Below, piece after piece: positions 1-5,052 of a stretch of 5,052 nucleotides of DNA (within the stretch, counting starts at the first letter, position 1; each line of letters starts with the position of its first letter). This DNA is from an uncultured Peptococcaceae bacterium. Lineage in GTDB: Bacteria > Bacillota > Peptococcia > Peptococcales > Peptococcaceae. The notes beneath the pieces were generated by a model. The model was not told where the DNA came from. It saw only the letters and a list, made by a program, of their open reading frames with translations, and searched no databases. The stretch covers positions 1-5,052 of the forward strand of contig CABVBB010000207.1 in NCBI GenBank assembly GCA_902496505.1. The letters run 5' to 3'. Made by a program: the position numbers and the translations under genes.

Positions 1-32
1 TCCCGCCTCAATAGTGACCACACTGCCCTGAC
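1..32 (+). other. Partial CRISPR spacer at window edge
   Basis: These 32 bases precede the first visible repeat directly. The four complete spacers in the array are 34-36 bp, so this is most likely a spacer missing its first few bases, with another repeat lying to the left outside the window. No match to anything else in the window was seen. Confidence 0.75.
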
Positions 33-331
33 GTCGCACCCCACGCGGGTGTGTGGATTGAAACTCAACCTTGCCGCCTATAGTTGCCAGTATATTGGGT
101 CGCACCCCACGCGGGTGCGTGGATTGAAACATTTCATATATCTATGACATGGGGGTGGGGGTAATGGTCGCACCCCACGCGGGTGCGTGGATTGAAACAT
201 CAATGCCTGGCTCTGTTGGAGCCGCTTTATCGAGTCGCACCCCACGCGGGTGCGTGGATTGAAACTACACGTGTTTGATGCCATACCATTTTAAAATTGG
301 TCGCACCTCATGCAGGTGCGTGGATTGAAAC
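33..331 (+). CRISPR. Type I-C-like CRISPR array, leader-distal end
   Basis: Five 32-bp repeats lie at 33-64, 99-130, 167-198, 234-265 and 300-331. They are separated by spacers at 65-98 (34 bp), 131-166 (36), 199-233 (35) and 266-299 (34). Repeats 2-4 are identical, begin GTCGCACCCC and end GTGGATTGAAAC. Repeat positions 3-9 (CGCACCC) pair with 15-21 (GGGTGCG) around a 5-base loop, leaving the 11-nt tail TGGATTGAAAC. That is the stem-plus-handle layout known for type I-C repeats, which Cas5d cleaves at the 3' base of the stem. The repeat orientation implies left-to-right transcription and a leader upstream of the window. The degenerate last repeat (300-331) fits the trailer end. No cas gene is in the window, so the subtype rests on the repeat alone. 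The four complete spacers match nothing else in the window. Confidence 0.97.
300..331 (+). repeat. Degenerate terminal CRISPR repeat
   Basis: This last copy differs from the consensus at three positions: C9 to T, C12 to T and G15 to A. Positions 9 and 15 face each other at the top of the stem, so the C-G pair becomes T-A and the hairpin is kept; position 12 lies in the loop. The 3' handle is intact. No further repeat follows in the bases to its right, which supports its being the array end. Confidence 0.93.
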
Positions 332-393
332 ATGGTCAGGCAATCCGTTTGGGTCAGCATGACGTTGTTTGTGTGGCACGTTTTCTTGTTGTT

Positions 394-438
394 CGAGCAG
401 TCGGGCTGGTTTTTGACCAGGGGCTGCTCGTTTTTTTT
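394..438 (+). terminator. Rho-independent terminator after CRISPR array
   Basis: CGAGCAG (394-400) pairs with CTGCTCG (424-430), and inside it CTGGT (406-410) pairs with ACCAG (416-420). The stem is followed at once by eight T residues (431-438). The T-tract is only on the right, so the element works on left-to-right transcripts: it would end the pre-crRNA and insulate the bioY promoter at 461. The internal loops make it weaker than a continuous stem. The stretch 332-393 between the last repeat and this hairpin holds nothing I recognise. Confidence 0.75.
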
Positions 439-460
439 ATGGCATATTTTCATGATCCTC

Positions 461-488
461 TTGACAGATGGTGAAAATCAGGTATACT
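461..488 (+). promoter_or_regulatory. Sigma-70-type promoter of bioY
   Basis: A perfect -35 hexamer TTGACA (461-466) is separated by 16 bp from TATACT (483-488, five of six consensus bases). Transcription would start near 494-496, about 50 bases before the bioY start codon. The start point falls inside the left arm of the inverted repeat at 490-529, so this promoter is probably repressible. Confidence 0.8.
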
Positions 489-489
489 T

Positions 490-529
490 CATATAGTCAA
501 CTTCGTCTAAAATTATGGTTAACTATATG
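490..529 (+). promoter_or_regulatory. Putative BirA (biotin repressor) operator
   Basis: CATATAGTCAAC (490-501) and GTTAACTATATG (518-529) form an inverted repeat with 11 of 12 positions complementary and a 16-bp spacer. The two-arm layout, the inward AAC/GTT ends and the position over the transcription start match known biotin operators bound by the BirA repressor, whose Bacillota versions, as I recall them, carry GTTAAC-type arms. Its place directly before bioY supports biotin-dependent repression. The outer arm bases (TATA rather than TTG/CAA) deviate from the classical sites. BirA itself is not in the window. Confidence 0.65.
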
Positions 530-536
530 AAGGGAG
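530..536 (+). promoter_or_regulatory. Ribosome-binding site of bioY
   Basis: AAGGGAG ends 8 bases before the ATG at 545. The in-frame ATG at 515 has no such site, and it lies inside the putative operator between its two arms. This Shine-Dalgarno sequence therefore decides for 545 as the start. A second ATG at 548 follows immediately. Confidence 0.75.
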
Positions 537-544
537 TTGTTTTA

Positions 545-1084
545 ATGATGGTGAGTGGTGTGAGGAGTCGGACGCAGGGGATGGTTTTGTGTGCATTGTT
601 TGCGGCGATGACGGCGGTATTGTCGCAGGTGGCGATCCCGTTGCCTTTGGTGCCGATCAATATGGCGCTTTTGGCGGTGTATTTGGCGGGTGGCGTTTTG
701 GGCGCGCGTTTTGGTGCGTTGAGTCAGGTCGTGTATGTGTGCTTAGGCGCAGTGGGTCTGCCGGTGTTTTCTTTTTTTCGCGGAGGCATTGGCATCATCT
801 TGGGACCGACGGGCGGCTATATTGCAGGTTACATTGTGGCGGCGGTTGTGGTAGGTTTTTGGGTGGAACGTTATGGCGAGGGTTTTTGGCAGCTGGCGCT
901 GGGCATAGTGTTGGGACTGGCCTTATGCTATGCGTTGGGATCGGCTTGGTTTATGGTGGTGACGCACAATACGCTGAGCGCAGCGCTGGGAGCATGTGTG
1001 CTGCCTTTTCTGCCGGGCGATGTGGTGAAGATCGTCTTGGCGGCGGTGTTGATCCCAAAGATCCGCGCGGCAGTGCGGTGGTAA
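545..1084 (+). CDS. bioY: BioY, biotin ECF transporter substrate-binding subunit
   Basis: A 179-residue, very hydrophobic protein of about six membrane segments and of normal length for BioY. BioY is the membrane S component that binds biotin and delivers it to the shared ECF energy-coupling module (EcfT with ATPases EcfA/EcfA'), or sometimes to BioMN. Family marks are visible: PLPLVPINMALLAVYLAG (residues 32-49), LGAVGLPVF (67-75), the GG-G-LGPTGGY-G stretch (80-95) that is the BioY signature, and LPFLPGDVVK (153-162), whose aspartate lies in the ligand-site region. No energy-coupling genes flank it, so it is a solitary bioY that probably uses a module encoded elsewhere. An in-frame ATG at 515 would add ten residues but lacks a ribosome-binding site. 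Promoter and putative BirA operator are directly upstream, and a strong terminator follows 15 bases after the stop. Confidence 0.95.
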   Translation: MMVSGVRSRTQGMVLCALFAAMTAVLSQVAIPLPLVPINMALLAVYLAGGVLGARFGALSQVVYVCLGAVGLPVFSFFRGGIGIILGPTGGYIAGYIVAAVVVGFWVERYGEGFWQLALGIVLGLALCYALGSAWFMVVTHNTLSAALGACVLPFLPGDVVKIVLAAVLIPKIRAAVRW

Positions 1085-1098
1085 GCAAAAAAATGAAA

Positions 1099-1142
1099 CT
1101 GCCCCGACAGGCTCAAGGTGATGAGTCTGTCGGGGCAGTTTT
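1099..1142. terminator. Bidirectional terminator between convergent genes
   Basis: CTGCCCCGACAG (1099-1110) pairs perfectly with CTGTCGGGGCAG (1127-1138). The stem extends five more pairs (1111-1115 with 1122-1126, one of them G-T), closing a 6-base loop. Four T residues follow on the right. On the left an A-rich run (1087-1093 and 1096-1098) supplies the T-tract for the other strand. It lies between the stop of bioY (1084) and the stop of the minus-strand phosphodiesterase (1164) and can end both transcripts. Confidence 0.93.
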
Positions 1143-1163
1143 ATTTATGCAAGGTAAAGTTGA

Positions 1164-3179
1164 TCATTTCTCGAGGATCTGGTAAACGGGAGCGCCTTCG
1201 CACTGAGCGGGCATGCGTACGCCGCCTAAGACAGCGACGGTGGGGGCGACGTCGACTTCGCGGATGACGCGGTCAGTGACATAGTTTTGCTTGATATTGG
1301 GACCGGCAGCGATGAAAATGGGGCTGACGGAGGTATCAGCATAACCTTGGTAAGTGGAGATGGAGTCACCGTGGATGCGGTTGAAGCCTTCTTCGTTGAA
1401 ATAGATGATGTCGCCGCAGTTATAGCCGTTCAAGCCGAAATGGGCAGCTTCTTTGGCGCGGACAGCCAGCGCGATGATGCGCTTGCCGTTCCAGCGGTAG
1501 CTGTAGAGGTCATCGATGATTTTGCGTTCCAATTCGTATTTGTCAGCGAGATCAACGATGCCGTGTTCGTCGCGGCCTTTGAGGTTGATGTAGATGTGGT
1601 TGCCGCGCTGGGCAACGGCCGTGGTCTTGCTCCAATCGATCTCGCGGAGGTCATTGCCGTCGGCGTCTTTTTTGAGCGTGGTATAGCCTAATTCCTGCAT
1701 GACTTTGATATTGATGCCGAAGGGATCGCCCATAGGAACGGCTGGTTCGTTTTCTTCTGCGCAGACCAGGCCGTGGTCAGAGGTGATGATGATATCCCAG
1801 CCTTGATCGAGTAAGTGCATGAAGCGGCCTAAATAACGGTCGGTATCGACGTAGAAGCGTTCCATGACATCTTGGTAAAGTTTTTCATCGTAGGCTTCTT
1901 TGTGTGGACGGTATTTGGCCAATTCCCAGAAGGTGTGGCCGGCGATGTCGACATTGTGCAGATGAGAGAAGATGACGTCATAGCCGTTGGCTTCGATGAG
2001 GTAATTCATGCAGTTGGCCTGCCATTCGGAATAGGATTCCCACAGTGGCGCAAAGATCTCATTAGCGCATTTGGGCGTGTCGCCGATCATCATGGAGACA
2101 CTGCGGAATTGGCCGACGTTTTCGCGGATCTGGGTGAGCAGGGATTTGGGATGGAAGAGCATATCGTTGTCGGCTTCCATCGCGTTGCCCAGATACATTT
2201 CGACCATGCTGCCGTCTGGTGCGATCTCGATCAGGATCGCCTGACGGGCAACGTCGATCTTCTTGCCGCCCTTGGAGACGGTGTCTAAAATGTCGTTGAC
2301 AACGGTGTGCGGCTGATCCAAAACAACGATGGGCTCGGCGTCTTTCTTAGATCTGTAAATGGCGATCTTGTCAAAGATACCGTCTGCATTGGGGAGCACT
2401 AAGACCGGACGGCGTTCCAGACCGTTGCTGACGGGAATGGTGAATTCTTTGGCGCCGCTGGGAGCATTGACCCAGCCGCTGGCGTCTTTGATCGGCAGCG
2501 TGGTCTTGACTTCAGTCAGCTCTGGTTTGGCCGCACCGGCGCATTCGCCTTCGTTTTCGTTCATGATCATATTGGTCAGGACTTTTTGTTTCAGGGACAT
2601 ATCGAGACCGTTTTGTTTGCCGGCATCTTCGACTTCCAAGTCGGAAATGACGCAGCCAGCACCGGATTCATCGGCTTCTTTTTCGGCGATATGCACATCG
2701 GTGATGGCGGTGGAGGCTTCGATCCATTGTCCCCACTCTGCTGTGCCCACAGCGATGTTGATATTGGAGGGCTGAGTGCCGTCTACAACGTGCAGATTGG
2801 GGCTGTCACTGCTTGGCGGCCAGCTGGAACCGGGCCAATGCCAGACTAAGGTCTTGCGGCCTTCTTCGGCAAAGACGTTCCACAGCTGCTCAGCTTTGCA
2901 GTTGGCAGAGTCAAAGGAATACACTAAGGTATCGAGTTTGGTCGGATGGGGATTCCAGAAGCAGGTCACTCCGTGGGTGCCAGCGTAAGCGCCGGTGGCC
3001 AGCGTGGTCCACATCGGCGGGGTGATGGTGGGCATTGCGCCCAGCATGACCAGATCTTCGCGGGCTGAGCCGCGTTTGATGAAGGCTTGAAAATTGGGCA
3101 TGACGCCTTTGTCAACATATTTGCGGGTCAAGCGGGGGTCTAAGCCGTCAACGCCCAAGACTAAAACTTTGTTTTGCAT
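1164..3179 (-). CDS. Alkaline phosphatase superfamily phosphodiesterase/nucleotide pyrophosphatase-like protein
   Basis: A 671-residue enzyme of the type I phosphodiesterase/nucleotide pyrophosphatase branch of the alkaline phosphatase superfamily. These enzymes use two metal ions and a Thr or Ser nucleophile to hydrolyse phosphoesters. Visible site residues: D11 in GVDGLDP; T53 in PTITPPMWTTLATG as likely nucleophile; D411 and H415 in NVDIAGH; D468 and H469 in TSDHG; H603 in IHGDS as candidate last ligand. The C-terminal DVAPTVAVLGG (643-653) is typical of the family. Residues of roughly 130-390 between nucleophile and second metal motif form a long insertion, presumably a cap domain that sets specificity; the protein is longer than compact family members. 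There is no signal peptide or membrane segment, so it should be cytoplasmic. The start is fixed by an AAGGAGG site seven bases upstream. The substrate cannot be named from sequence. It follows the LysR gene on the same strand after 137 bp, with its own promoter-like sequence. Confidence 0.85.
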   Translation of the reverse strand: MQNKVLVLGVDGLDPRLTRKYVDKGVMPNFQAFIKRGSAREDLVMLGAMPTITPPMWTTLATGAYAGTHGVTCFWNPHPTKLDTLVYSFDSANCKAEQLWNVFAEEGRKTLVWHWPGSSWPPSSDSPNLHVVDGTQPSNINIAVGTAEWGQWIEASTAITDVHIAEKEADESGAGCVISDLEVEDAGKQNGLDMSLKQKVLTNMIMNENEGECAGAAKPELTEVKTTLPIKDASGWVNAPSGAKEFTIPVSNGLERRPVLVLPNADGIFDKIAIYRSKKDAEPIVVLDQPHTVVNDILDTVSKGGKKIDVARQAILIEIAPDGSMVEMYLGNAMEADNDMLFHPKSLLTQIRENVGQFRSVSMMIGDTPKCANEIFAPLWESYSEWQANCMNYLIEANGYDVIFSHLHNVDIAGHTFWELAKYRPHKEAYDEKLYQDVMERFYVDTDRYLGRFMHLLDQGWDIIITSDHGLVCAEENEPAVPMGDPFGINIKVMQELGYTTLKKDADGNDLREIDWSKTTAVAQRGNHIYINLKGRDEHGIVDLADKYELERKIIDDLYSYRWNGKRIIALAVRAKEAAHFGLNGYNCGDIIYFNEEGFNRIHGDSISTYQGYADTSVSPIFIAAGPNIKQNYVTDRVIREVDVAPTVAVLGGVRMPAQCEGAPVYQILEK

Positions 3180-3184
3180 GAAAA

Positions 3185-3193
3185 CTCCTCCTT
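3185..3193 (-). promoter_or_regulatory. Ribosome-binding site of the phosphodiesterase gene
   Basis: On the minus strand this reads AAGGAGGAG. The AAGGAGG core ends seven bases before the ATG at 3179, which is near-ideal spacing and supports that start and efficient translation. Confidence 0.85.
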
Positions 3194-3233
3194 TTACGGT
3201 AAAGACAGCGAGTATTTGATGAACTTTACTTAT

Positions 3234-3262
3234 ACTATATATTTTAGAGGGGCTGGAGACAA
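3234..3262 (-). promoter_or_regulatory. Candidate promoter of the phosphodiesterase gene
   Basis: On the minus strand TTGTCT (3262-3257, four of six -35 bases) is followed after 17 bp by TATAGT (3239-3234, five of six -10 bases). Transcription would start near 3227, about 48 bases before the start codon. The gene can thus be transcribed on its own, although read-through from the LysR gene upstream is not excluded because no clear terminator separates them. Confidence 0.55.
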
Positions 3263-3316
3263 TCAGATTAAACTTGGGGTTAATGGGTTTGACACAAATT
3301 TTCTTTGTACCACTTG

Positions 3317-4225
3317 CTAGAACATACTGGCGGGCAGCAGTTCTCGAGACTTTTCGATGAAGAAGCTTAACAGGGGATTGCTCATGTTCTGGGTGTTGGT
3401 GAGAAAGCCATTGGTCAGGCGGATGGTGTTGGTCAGGGGAATGTGTTTCATATTGTCGGCAGCGGGCGGGTGGGTCAGGCGGGTGGTCAGGATATTGCCG
3501 ACGCCGTCAGCGACCATCTGTGCTTGGAGAGAGTAGCTGTCGGTATAGATGATCTGCGCCTGATCGGTATAGTGACGGATCAATTGGTAAAAGAGATCGC
3601 TTTGGGCATCGGATTCGATGTTGAGAATGATGGGATATTTGAGGACGGTGGACATGGAGAGGGTCTTGTAGGAGGCCAAGGGTGCTGCATAGCTGGTGGC
3701 CAGTTCGCATGGAGAGGCGGCAAAGGGTTCATAGTGCAGCTCTTCGGGCAGCTGGGTGAGATATTGGCCGTCTACAGAGACCATGGGCAGCACGCCCAGC
3801 TCAGCCTGTTTACTGGCGACACTGGTGATGATGTCTTGGTTGAGCTGGCTGGTGTAGGTGATCTGGAATTGGGGATATTCTTTGTAGAAATGGCTGATGA
3901 CTCTGGGAAAGAAGAATTCTTTGGCGCGGCTGTTGATGGCCACTGACAGGGTAGCGTAGGAATACGTTTCGTGGGAGAGAAAATGCTTGCTGAGGTCAGC
4001 AGACAGCTCCAGGATCTTTTTCGCTGTGGTATAAAAATATTGGCCGTCATCGGTCAGGGTGACGCCGCGGCGATGGCGGACCAAGAGCTGTGTCTGAAAT
4101 TCGTTTTCTAAATTTTTGATGGCTGTGCTCAGCGCCTGCTGGGAGACAAAGAGCTCAGATGCGGCGACGGTGAGCGACTGGCGCTCTGCCGCCTTGACAA
4201 AATAATACAGATGCTCGATACGCAT
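3317..4225 (-). CDS. LysR-family transcriptional regulator
   Basis: A 302-residue protein, the usual LysR length. Residues 1-60 form the N-terminal winged helix-turn-helix: MRIEHLYYFVKAAERQSLT, then AASELFVSQQALSTAIKNLE (recognition helix about 27-40), then the wing LLVRHRRGVTLTDDG. A linker helix follows to about residue 88, and from about 90 the C-terminal half is the periplasmic-binding-protein-like effector domain. Such regulators work as tetramers and usually control a divergent neighbour in response to a small, often anionic, ligand. Here the divergent gene is a permease resembling SLC13 transporters, and a LysR-type box lies between them. The effector is unknown. A perfect AAAGGAGGT site five bases before the ATG supports the start. 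The phosphodiesterase gene downstream on the same strand may be co-transcribed. Confidence 0.93.
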   Translation of the reverse strand: MRIEHLYYFVKAAERQSLTVAASELFVSQQALSTAIKNLENEFQTQLLVRHRRGVTLTDDGQYFYTTAKKILELSADLSKHFLSHETYSYATLSVAINSRAKEFFFPRVISHFYKEYPQFQITYTSQLNQDIITSVASKQAELGVLPMVSVDGQYLTQLPEELHYEPFAASPCELATSYAAPLASYKTLSMSTVLKYPIILNIESDAQSDLFYQLIRHYTDQAQIIYTDSYSLQAQMVADGVGNILTTRLTHPPAADNMKHIPLTNTIRLTNGFLTNTQNMSNPLLSFFIEKSRELLPASMF

Positions 4226-4230
4226 GATGG

Positions 4231-4239
4231 ACCTCCTTT
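4231..4239 (-). promoter_or_regulatory. Ribosome-binding site of the LysR gene
   Basis: The minus strand reads AAAGGAGGT, a full complement to the 16S rRNA 3' end, ending five bases before the ATG at 4225. Confidence 0.85.
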
Positions 4240-4262
4240 GTAGGACAGCATTGGTTATCCTG

Positions 4263-4271
4263 AGTATAGCA
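4263..4271 (-). promoter_or_regulatory. Extended -10 promoter of the LysR gene
   Basis: The minus strand reads TGC-TATACT, an extended -10 element with five of six hexamer bases; no convincing -35 is seen at 16-18 bp. The start point would be near 4256. A perfect small dyad CACAG-G-CTGTG (4270-4280) abuts this element on its upstream side and could be a regulatory site. Confidence 0.55.
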
Positions 4272-4323
4272 CAGGCTGTGTAAGATATCTAAAAAATTTG
4301 TGGCAAACGGATTTTGGTAGTGA

Positions 4324-4344
4324 TTGATCTGTTATTCAAATCAA
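4324..4344 (+). promoter_or_regulatory. LysR-type binding box (T-N11-A dyad)
   Basis: TTGAT (4324-4328) and ATCAA (4340-4344) form a perfect 5-bp dyad separated by 11 bases, the T-N11-A architecture classically bound by LysR-family regulators. It sits between the LysR gene and the divergent permease and covers the -35 region of the permease promoter. A second imperfect dyad TTTG-TGG-CAAA (4297-4307) lies about 30 bp to the left and could be the other half of a two-site arrangement. Confidence 0.6.
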
Positions 4345-4355
4345 CAAAATTAATA

Positions 4356-4366
4356 TATATTATAGT
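4356..4366 (+). promoter_or_regulatory. -10 region of the permease promoter
   Basis: Overlapping -10 candidates TATATT (4356-4361) and TATAGT (4361-4366) lie in an AT-rich run, each matching five of six bases. There is no good -35 hexamer at the right distance; that place is occupied by the LysR-type box. This is the usual picture of a promoter that needs an activator. The untranslated leader would be about 60 bases. Confidence 0.5.
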
Positions 4367-4418
4367 CATAGAGCGTCGGCTGGCACTCTTTTCGTTACTG
4401 CTTACCCAGTAGTTGAAT

Positions 4419-4425
4419 GGAGGAG
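4419..4425 (+). promoter_or_regulatory. Ribosome-binding site of the permease gene
   Basis: GGAGGAG ends six bases before the ATG at 4432 and fixes the start of the permease. The reading frame that begins at the TTG at 4413 is a different frame and is ruled out by this site. Confidence 0.85.
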
Positions 4426-4431
4426 ACAATC

Positions 4432-5052
4432 ATGGCAACAGAAATCAATCTATCCCCACGAAAAAGCAACACTGCCTTTTACGCCAAAGTGGCCGTTTAT
4501 TTGATCTTGCTTTTCGGCATCGGCTGTCTGCCGACTTTTGGTCAAGTCACGCCAATGGGTATGAAGGTCTTGGGCGTCTTTGTGGCGACGATCTTTGGCT
4601 GGATCTTTTTTGAGATGATCTGGCCCAGCTTTTTTGCGCTGCTGGCGCTGGGATGGATCGGCTACAGCAGTGTGGCCGAGAGTTTGACCGTTGGTTTTAG
4701 CTATTATATGATCCCGATGATGTTTGCCTGTTATTTGATCGTTGGTGTATTTGTAGATTCGCGGGCAGCGGAATACATCGCCCATTGGGTCATCTCGCGG
4801 AAGATGATGATCGGCAAGCCTTTCCGTATCGTGCTGATGGTCTTTTTGATTGCGGTCATCTTGGGATTGTGCGGCATCGGTTTTGCAGGATTTTTTATCA
4901 TTTGGGGCTTTGTTTACGCGCTGGCGGATGCTATGGGACATGACCGCAAATCAGCGTGGGTACAGTACATCTGCTGTGCCATCTGCCCTATCGTGGTACA
5001 GGGCGGTCAATGTTTTCCGTTCTACAGCGGCGCTATCATTTACAATGGCTTT
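4432..5052 (+). CDS. SLC13/DASS-like anion permease, 3' truncated by window
   Basis: The frame stays open from 4432 to the window end, giving the first 207 residues of a longer membrane protein (family members usually have 450-500). The short polar N terminus MATEINLSPRKSN is followed by hydrophobic segments at about 20-34, 44-60, 64-77, 91-108, 132-168 (probably two) and 176-206. The stretches VTPMGMKVLGVFVATIFGWIFFEMIWPS (39-66) and the amphipathic DSRAAEYIAHWVISRK (109-124) resemble SLC13/divalent anion:sodium symporter-like permeases of the ion transporter superfamily, which take up dicarboxylates, sulfate or similar anions. The substrate cannot be told from this part, and other members of that superfamily are possible. 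It is divergent from the LysR gene and is its most likely target. Confidence 0.72.
   Translation, partial: MATEINLSPRKSNTAFYAKVAVYLILLFGIGCLPTFGQVTPMGMKVLGVFVATIFGWIFFEMIWPSFFALLALGWIGYSSVAESLTVGFSYYMIPMMFACYLIVGVFVDSRAAEYIAHWVISRKMMIGKPFRIVLMVFLIAVILGLCGIGFAGFFIIWGFVYALADAMGHDRKSAWVQYICCAICPIVVQGGQCFPFYSGAIIYNGF

Noticed and set aside
78..284. Minus-strand 68-residue frame with repeated FNPRTRVGCD
   Set aside because: It is the translation of CRISPR repeats; this peptide is a well-known false hypothetical protein from arrays of this repeat type.
265..453. Minus-strand 62-residue frame
   Set aside because: It runs through the terminator, the last spacer and the last repeat, has no ribosome-binding site, and contains the repeat-derived FQSTHLHEVRP.
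589..1185. Plus-strand 198-residue frame overlapping bioY
   Set aside because: Out-of-frame shadow of bioY that runs through the terminator hairpin; Gly/Cys/Arg-rich composition and no family resemblance.
1287..2775. Plus-strand frames opposite the phosphodiesterase (1287-1691, 1872-2288, 2359-2775)
   Set aside because: Antisense shadows of a gene with clear catalytic motifs; no ribosome-binding sites and no recognisable domains.
3294..3308. ACAAA/TTTGT hairpin as a LysR terminator
   Set aside because: Only five AT-rich pairs and no T-tract on the minus strand; too weak to call a terminator.
3443..3946. Plus-strand 167-residue frame opposite the LysR gene
   Set aside because: Antisense shadow; the LysR frame on the other strand is complete and has a perfect ribosome-binding site.
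4283..4290. AGATATCT palindrome
   Set aside because: An 8-bp palindrome in AT-rich intergenic DNA is expected by chance and has no supporting context.
4413..4613. Plus-strand 66-residue frame starting with TTG
   Set aside because: Its start overlaps the ribosome-binding site of the permease, which reads in another frame and stays open to the window end.
4450..4941. Minus-strand 163-residue frame opposite the permease
   Set aside because: Rich in His, Asp, Lys and Gln, as expected for the antisense of a hydrophobic membrane protein; no start signal or domain.

Overview
The window looks like an ordinary chromosomal stretch of a low-to-mid GC Gram-positive-type bacterium (Bacillota, perhaps Clostridia or Negativicutes). 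The reasons are near-perfect GGAGG ribosome-binding sites in front of three of the four genes, a GTTAAC-type biotin operator, a strong hairpin-plus-T terminator, and a Bacillota-like set of proteins. The genus cannot be fixed from the sequence alone.

Layout: (1) 1-331 is the leader-distal end of a type I-C-like CRISPR array, with five 32-bp repeats, four complete spacers of 34-36 bp and part of a fifth. The repeat orientation (3' end ATTGAAAC) says it is transcribed left to right, so the leader and cas genes lie to the left, outside the window. The last repeat carries three substitutions. (2) 332-544 is a regulatory interval: a hairpin terminator that can end the pre-crRNA, a good sigma-70-type promoter, and an inverted repeat overlapping the transcription start that resembles a BirA (biotin repressor) operator. 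(3) 545-1084 (+) is bioY, the substrate-binding subunit of an ECF biotin transporter. (4) 1099-1142 is a bidirectional terminator shared with the convergent gene. (5) 1164-3179 (-) is a large cytoplasmic alkaline-phosphatase-superfamily phosphodiesterase/nucleotide pyrophosphatase-like enzyme of unknown substrate. (6) 3317-4225 (-) is a LysR-family regulator. (7) 4226-4431 is a divergent control region with a TTGAT-N11-ATCAA LysR-type box. (8) From 4432 (+), cut by the window end, is a multi-spanning permease resembling the SLC13/DASS anion transporters.

The biotin part reads as a self-contained, biotin-repressed uptake gene, insulated on both sides by terminators. The right half reads as a LysR regulator controlling a divergent anion permease, and possibly also the phosphodiesterase that follows it on the same strand. 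That functional link is inference from gene order. No clearly new system is visible. The points most worth a second look are the putative biotin operator, the stem-preserving changes in the CRISPR repeats, the LysR box, and the unassigned phosphodiesterase with its long insertion.
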